The notes under the pieces: generated by a model
Database searches by the model: none
What the model saw: the letters and a program-made list of their open reading frames with translations, nothing else
What the model was told of the DNA's origin: nothing
Position numbers and translations under genes: made by a program
Part shown: positions 5,584 to 6,487 of the stretch, in pieces
How positions within the stretch are numbered: position 1 is the stretch's first letter
Layout: each line of letters begins with the position of its first letter
Source: Desulfobacteraceae bacterium UBA2230
GTDB lineage: Bacteria; Desulfobacterota; Desulfobacteria; Desulfobacterales; Desulfosarcinaceae
Length of the DNA stretch: 6,487 bases
Direction of reading: 5' to 3'
Assembly: GCA_002348005.1 (NCBI GenBank)
Contig: DDYQ01000091.1
Span: 1-6,487, forward strand

Positions 5584-6027
5584 GTGGACAATATCCGCAT
5601 CCTGTTCGTGGACGATGAAACCGAATATCTGGAAACCGTCATCAAACGGATGAAAAAGCGCGGCCTGGATGTCGTCGGCGCGGCAAGCGGTGCCGATGCC
5701 CTGGCGGCGATGCAATCGCAGAAGTTCGATGTTCTCATCCTGGATGTCCGCATGCCCCGCATGGACGGGATCGAAGTCCTGCGTACGGTCAAGCAGCGCT
5801 TCCCCCTGGTGGAGGTGATCATGCTGACCGGACATGCGAGCATGGAAGTCGCCATCGAAGGCATGGAACTGGGCGCCTTTGATTACCTGATGAAGCCTGT
5901 GGATGTGGACGAACTGATCTACAAGGCGCAAGACGCTCACCAGCGGCGTAAACTGCAAGTGCAGAAGATCCATAAAATCAAAAACAGGCAAGGAGGTGAT
6001 TCGGAAGATTCAGATCAGACGCGTTAA
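5584..6027 (+). CDS. Single-domain CheY-like response regulator (147 aa)
   Basis: Receives a phosphoryl group from a histidine kinase. One receiver domain fills residues 5 to about 120: acidic pair D10/D11, phospho-acceptor D54 in LILDVRMPRMDG, switch threonine T82 in MLTGHAS, and the conserved lysine K104 in MKPVD. No DNA-binding or enzymatic output domain follows, only a basic and then acidic tail of about 30 residues, so it probably acts by protein contact or as a phosphorelay intermediate. The start is the GTG at 5584, chosen because GGAGGTGA (5574-5581), an eight-base match to the 16S rRNA tail, lies at correct spacing; an in-frame GTG at 5578 is inside that site. The frame is open back to 5533 without protein-like sequence. 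The TauE/SafE-family gene follows after 54 bases, suggesting one transcript and possible involvement in sulfur or sulfonate signalling; that link is inference. No kinase gene is visible. Confidence 0.95.
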   Translation: MDNIRILFVDDETEYLETVIKRMKKRGLDVVGAASGADALAAMQSQKFDVLILDVRMPRMDGIEVLRTVKQRFPLVEVIMLTGHASMEVAIEGMELGAFDYLMKPVDVDELIYKAQDAHQRRKLQVQKIHKIKNRQGGDSEDSDQTR

Positions 6028-6081
6028 GTGACAGGGGCAAACCCATTTCCCGAAACGACCTTTTGAAGGAGCACGATTGCA

Positions 6082-6487
6082 ATGAATTTTTTCAGACAGT
6101 GGGGTAAATTCATGATGCAAGGTGCCCAGTGTTTTGCCCAATGGGAGATCAGCAACGCCCGTACGATTACGGGCAGCCGCAAGCGCTTGATCGCACTGGG
6201 ACTCTTACTGTTACCAATCATCATCGGCGGCGTGGTGTTCGCCGACGAAGTCGGCTCGACGCTGCCCAAGATGCTGGGCGGCAAGACCGCCTACACGCCG
6301 GCCTTCTACACCAACACGATTTTCATCGCCTCGATTCTGATCGGCGTCTGCGCCGGTCTGATCACAGGGTGCATCGGCGCGGGCGGCGGATTCATCATCG
6401 CCCCGGCCCTGATGAGCGCCGGCATCAAAGGTATTCTGGCGGTCGGCACGGACCTGTTCCACATCTTTGCCAAGGCGATCATGGGCA
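6082..6487 (+). CDS. TauE/SafE-family membrane permease, N-terminal part; cut by right edge
   Basis: The family consists of inner-membrane anion permeases linked to export or import of sulfite, sulfoacetate and other organosulfur or carboxylate compounds. The ATG at 6082 follows AAGGAG (6066-6071) at ten bases; the ATGs at 6112 and 6115 lack a site. The 135 residues present show a 35-residue amphipathic, basic N-terminal extension; a membrane segment at about 36-53 (LIALGLLLLPIIIGGVVFA); a loop of about 25 residues expected outside the membrane; then a second segment at about 77-98 running into the family signature GCIGAGGGFIIAPAL (96-110), followed by AVGTDLFHIFAKAIMG at the edge. The extended N-terminus and the GTDLFHIF wording match the longer TauE/SafE proteins I associate with sulfate reducers. 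Substrate cannot be told from sequence. It lies 54 bases after the response regulator in the same direction, without a terminator between them, so an operon is likely. Confidence 0.92.
   Translation, partial: MNFFRQWGKFMMQGAQCFAQWEISNARTITGSRKRLIALGLLLLPIIIGGVVFADEVGSTLPKMLGGKTAYTPAFYTNTIFIASILIGVCAGLITGCIGAGGGFIIAPALMSAGIKGILAVGTDLFHIFAKAIMG

Noticed and set aside
5272..5991. Minus-strand open frame (239 codons) over the response regulator and the gap before it
   Set aside because: Most of it is the reverse of the receiver domain; the extension into the gap has no recognisable sequence and no ribosome site.
6028..6066. Twelve-codon GTG frame between the regulator and the permease
   Set aside because: No ribosome site at a usable distance (the strong site at 5990-6000 is 27 bases away) and nothing to support a leader peptide beyond its position.

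Overview
The window looks like a stretch of chromosome from a GC-rich, Gram-negative bacterium. The best guess is a sulfate-reducer-like member of the Desulfobacterota (former Deltaproteobacteria). This rests on the character of the N-terminal PriA half, a hexameric-type citrate synthase, a TauE/SafE-family permease with an extended N-terminus next to a single-domain response regulator, and two small or unknown proteins of a kind I associate with that group. No database search was possible, so the assignment is family knowledge plus inference.

Layout from left to right: (1) priA, minus strand, 1-1976, cut off by the left edge; (2) a small secreted or membrane protein, plus strand, 2182-2490, behind a good sigma70-type promoter; (3) a convergent intergenic gap, 2491-2621, with two dyad symmetries; (4) gltA (citrate synthase), minus strand, 2622-3908, behind a near-consensus promoter whose -10 lies inside a 14-nt perfect palindrome; (5) a 263-residue protein of unknown function, plus strand, 4155-4946; (6) a long stretch of about 640 bases without a convincing gene, 4947-5583, with an AT-rich promoter candidate and a strongly C-rich, G-poor stretch; (7) a single-domain CheY-like response regulator, plus strand, 5584-6027; (8) the start of a TauE/SafE-family membrane permease, plus strand, 6082 to the right edge, probably co-transcribed with the regulator.

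Functionally this is mostly housekeeping (replication restart, citrate synthesis) plus a probable signalling/anion-transport pair. I see no mobile element, CRISPR array, RNA gene or defence system. The most unusual signal is in priA. The part right of about position 750 reads like a Desulfobacterota PriA. The part left of about 720 reads like an alphaproteobacterial (Rhizobiales-like) PriA and has an abrupt change in leucine codon use. The switch falls in a conserved motif and the reading frame is unbroken. Either a recombination event made a mosaic gene or, at least as likely, the contig is chimeric there.
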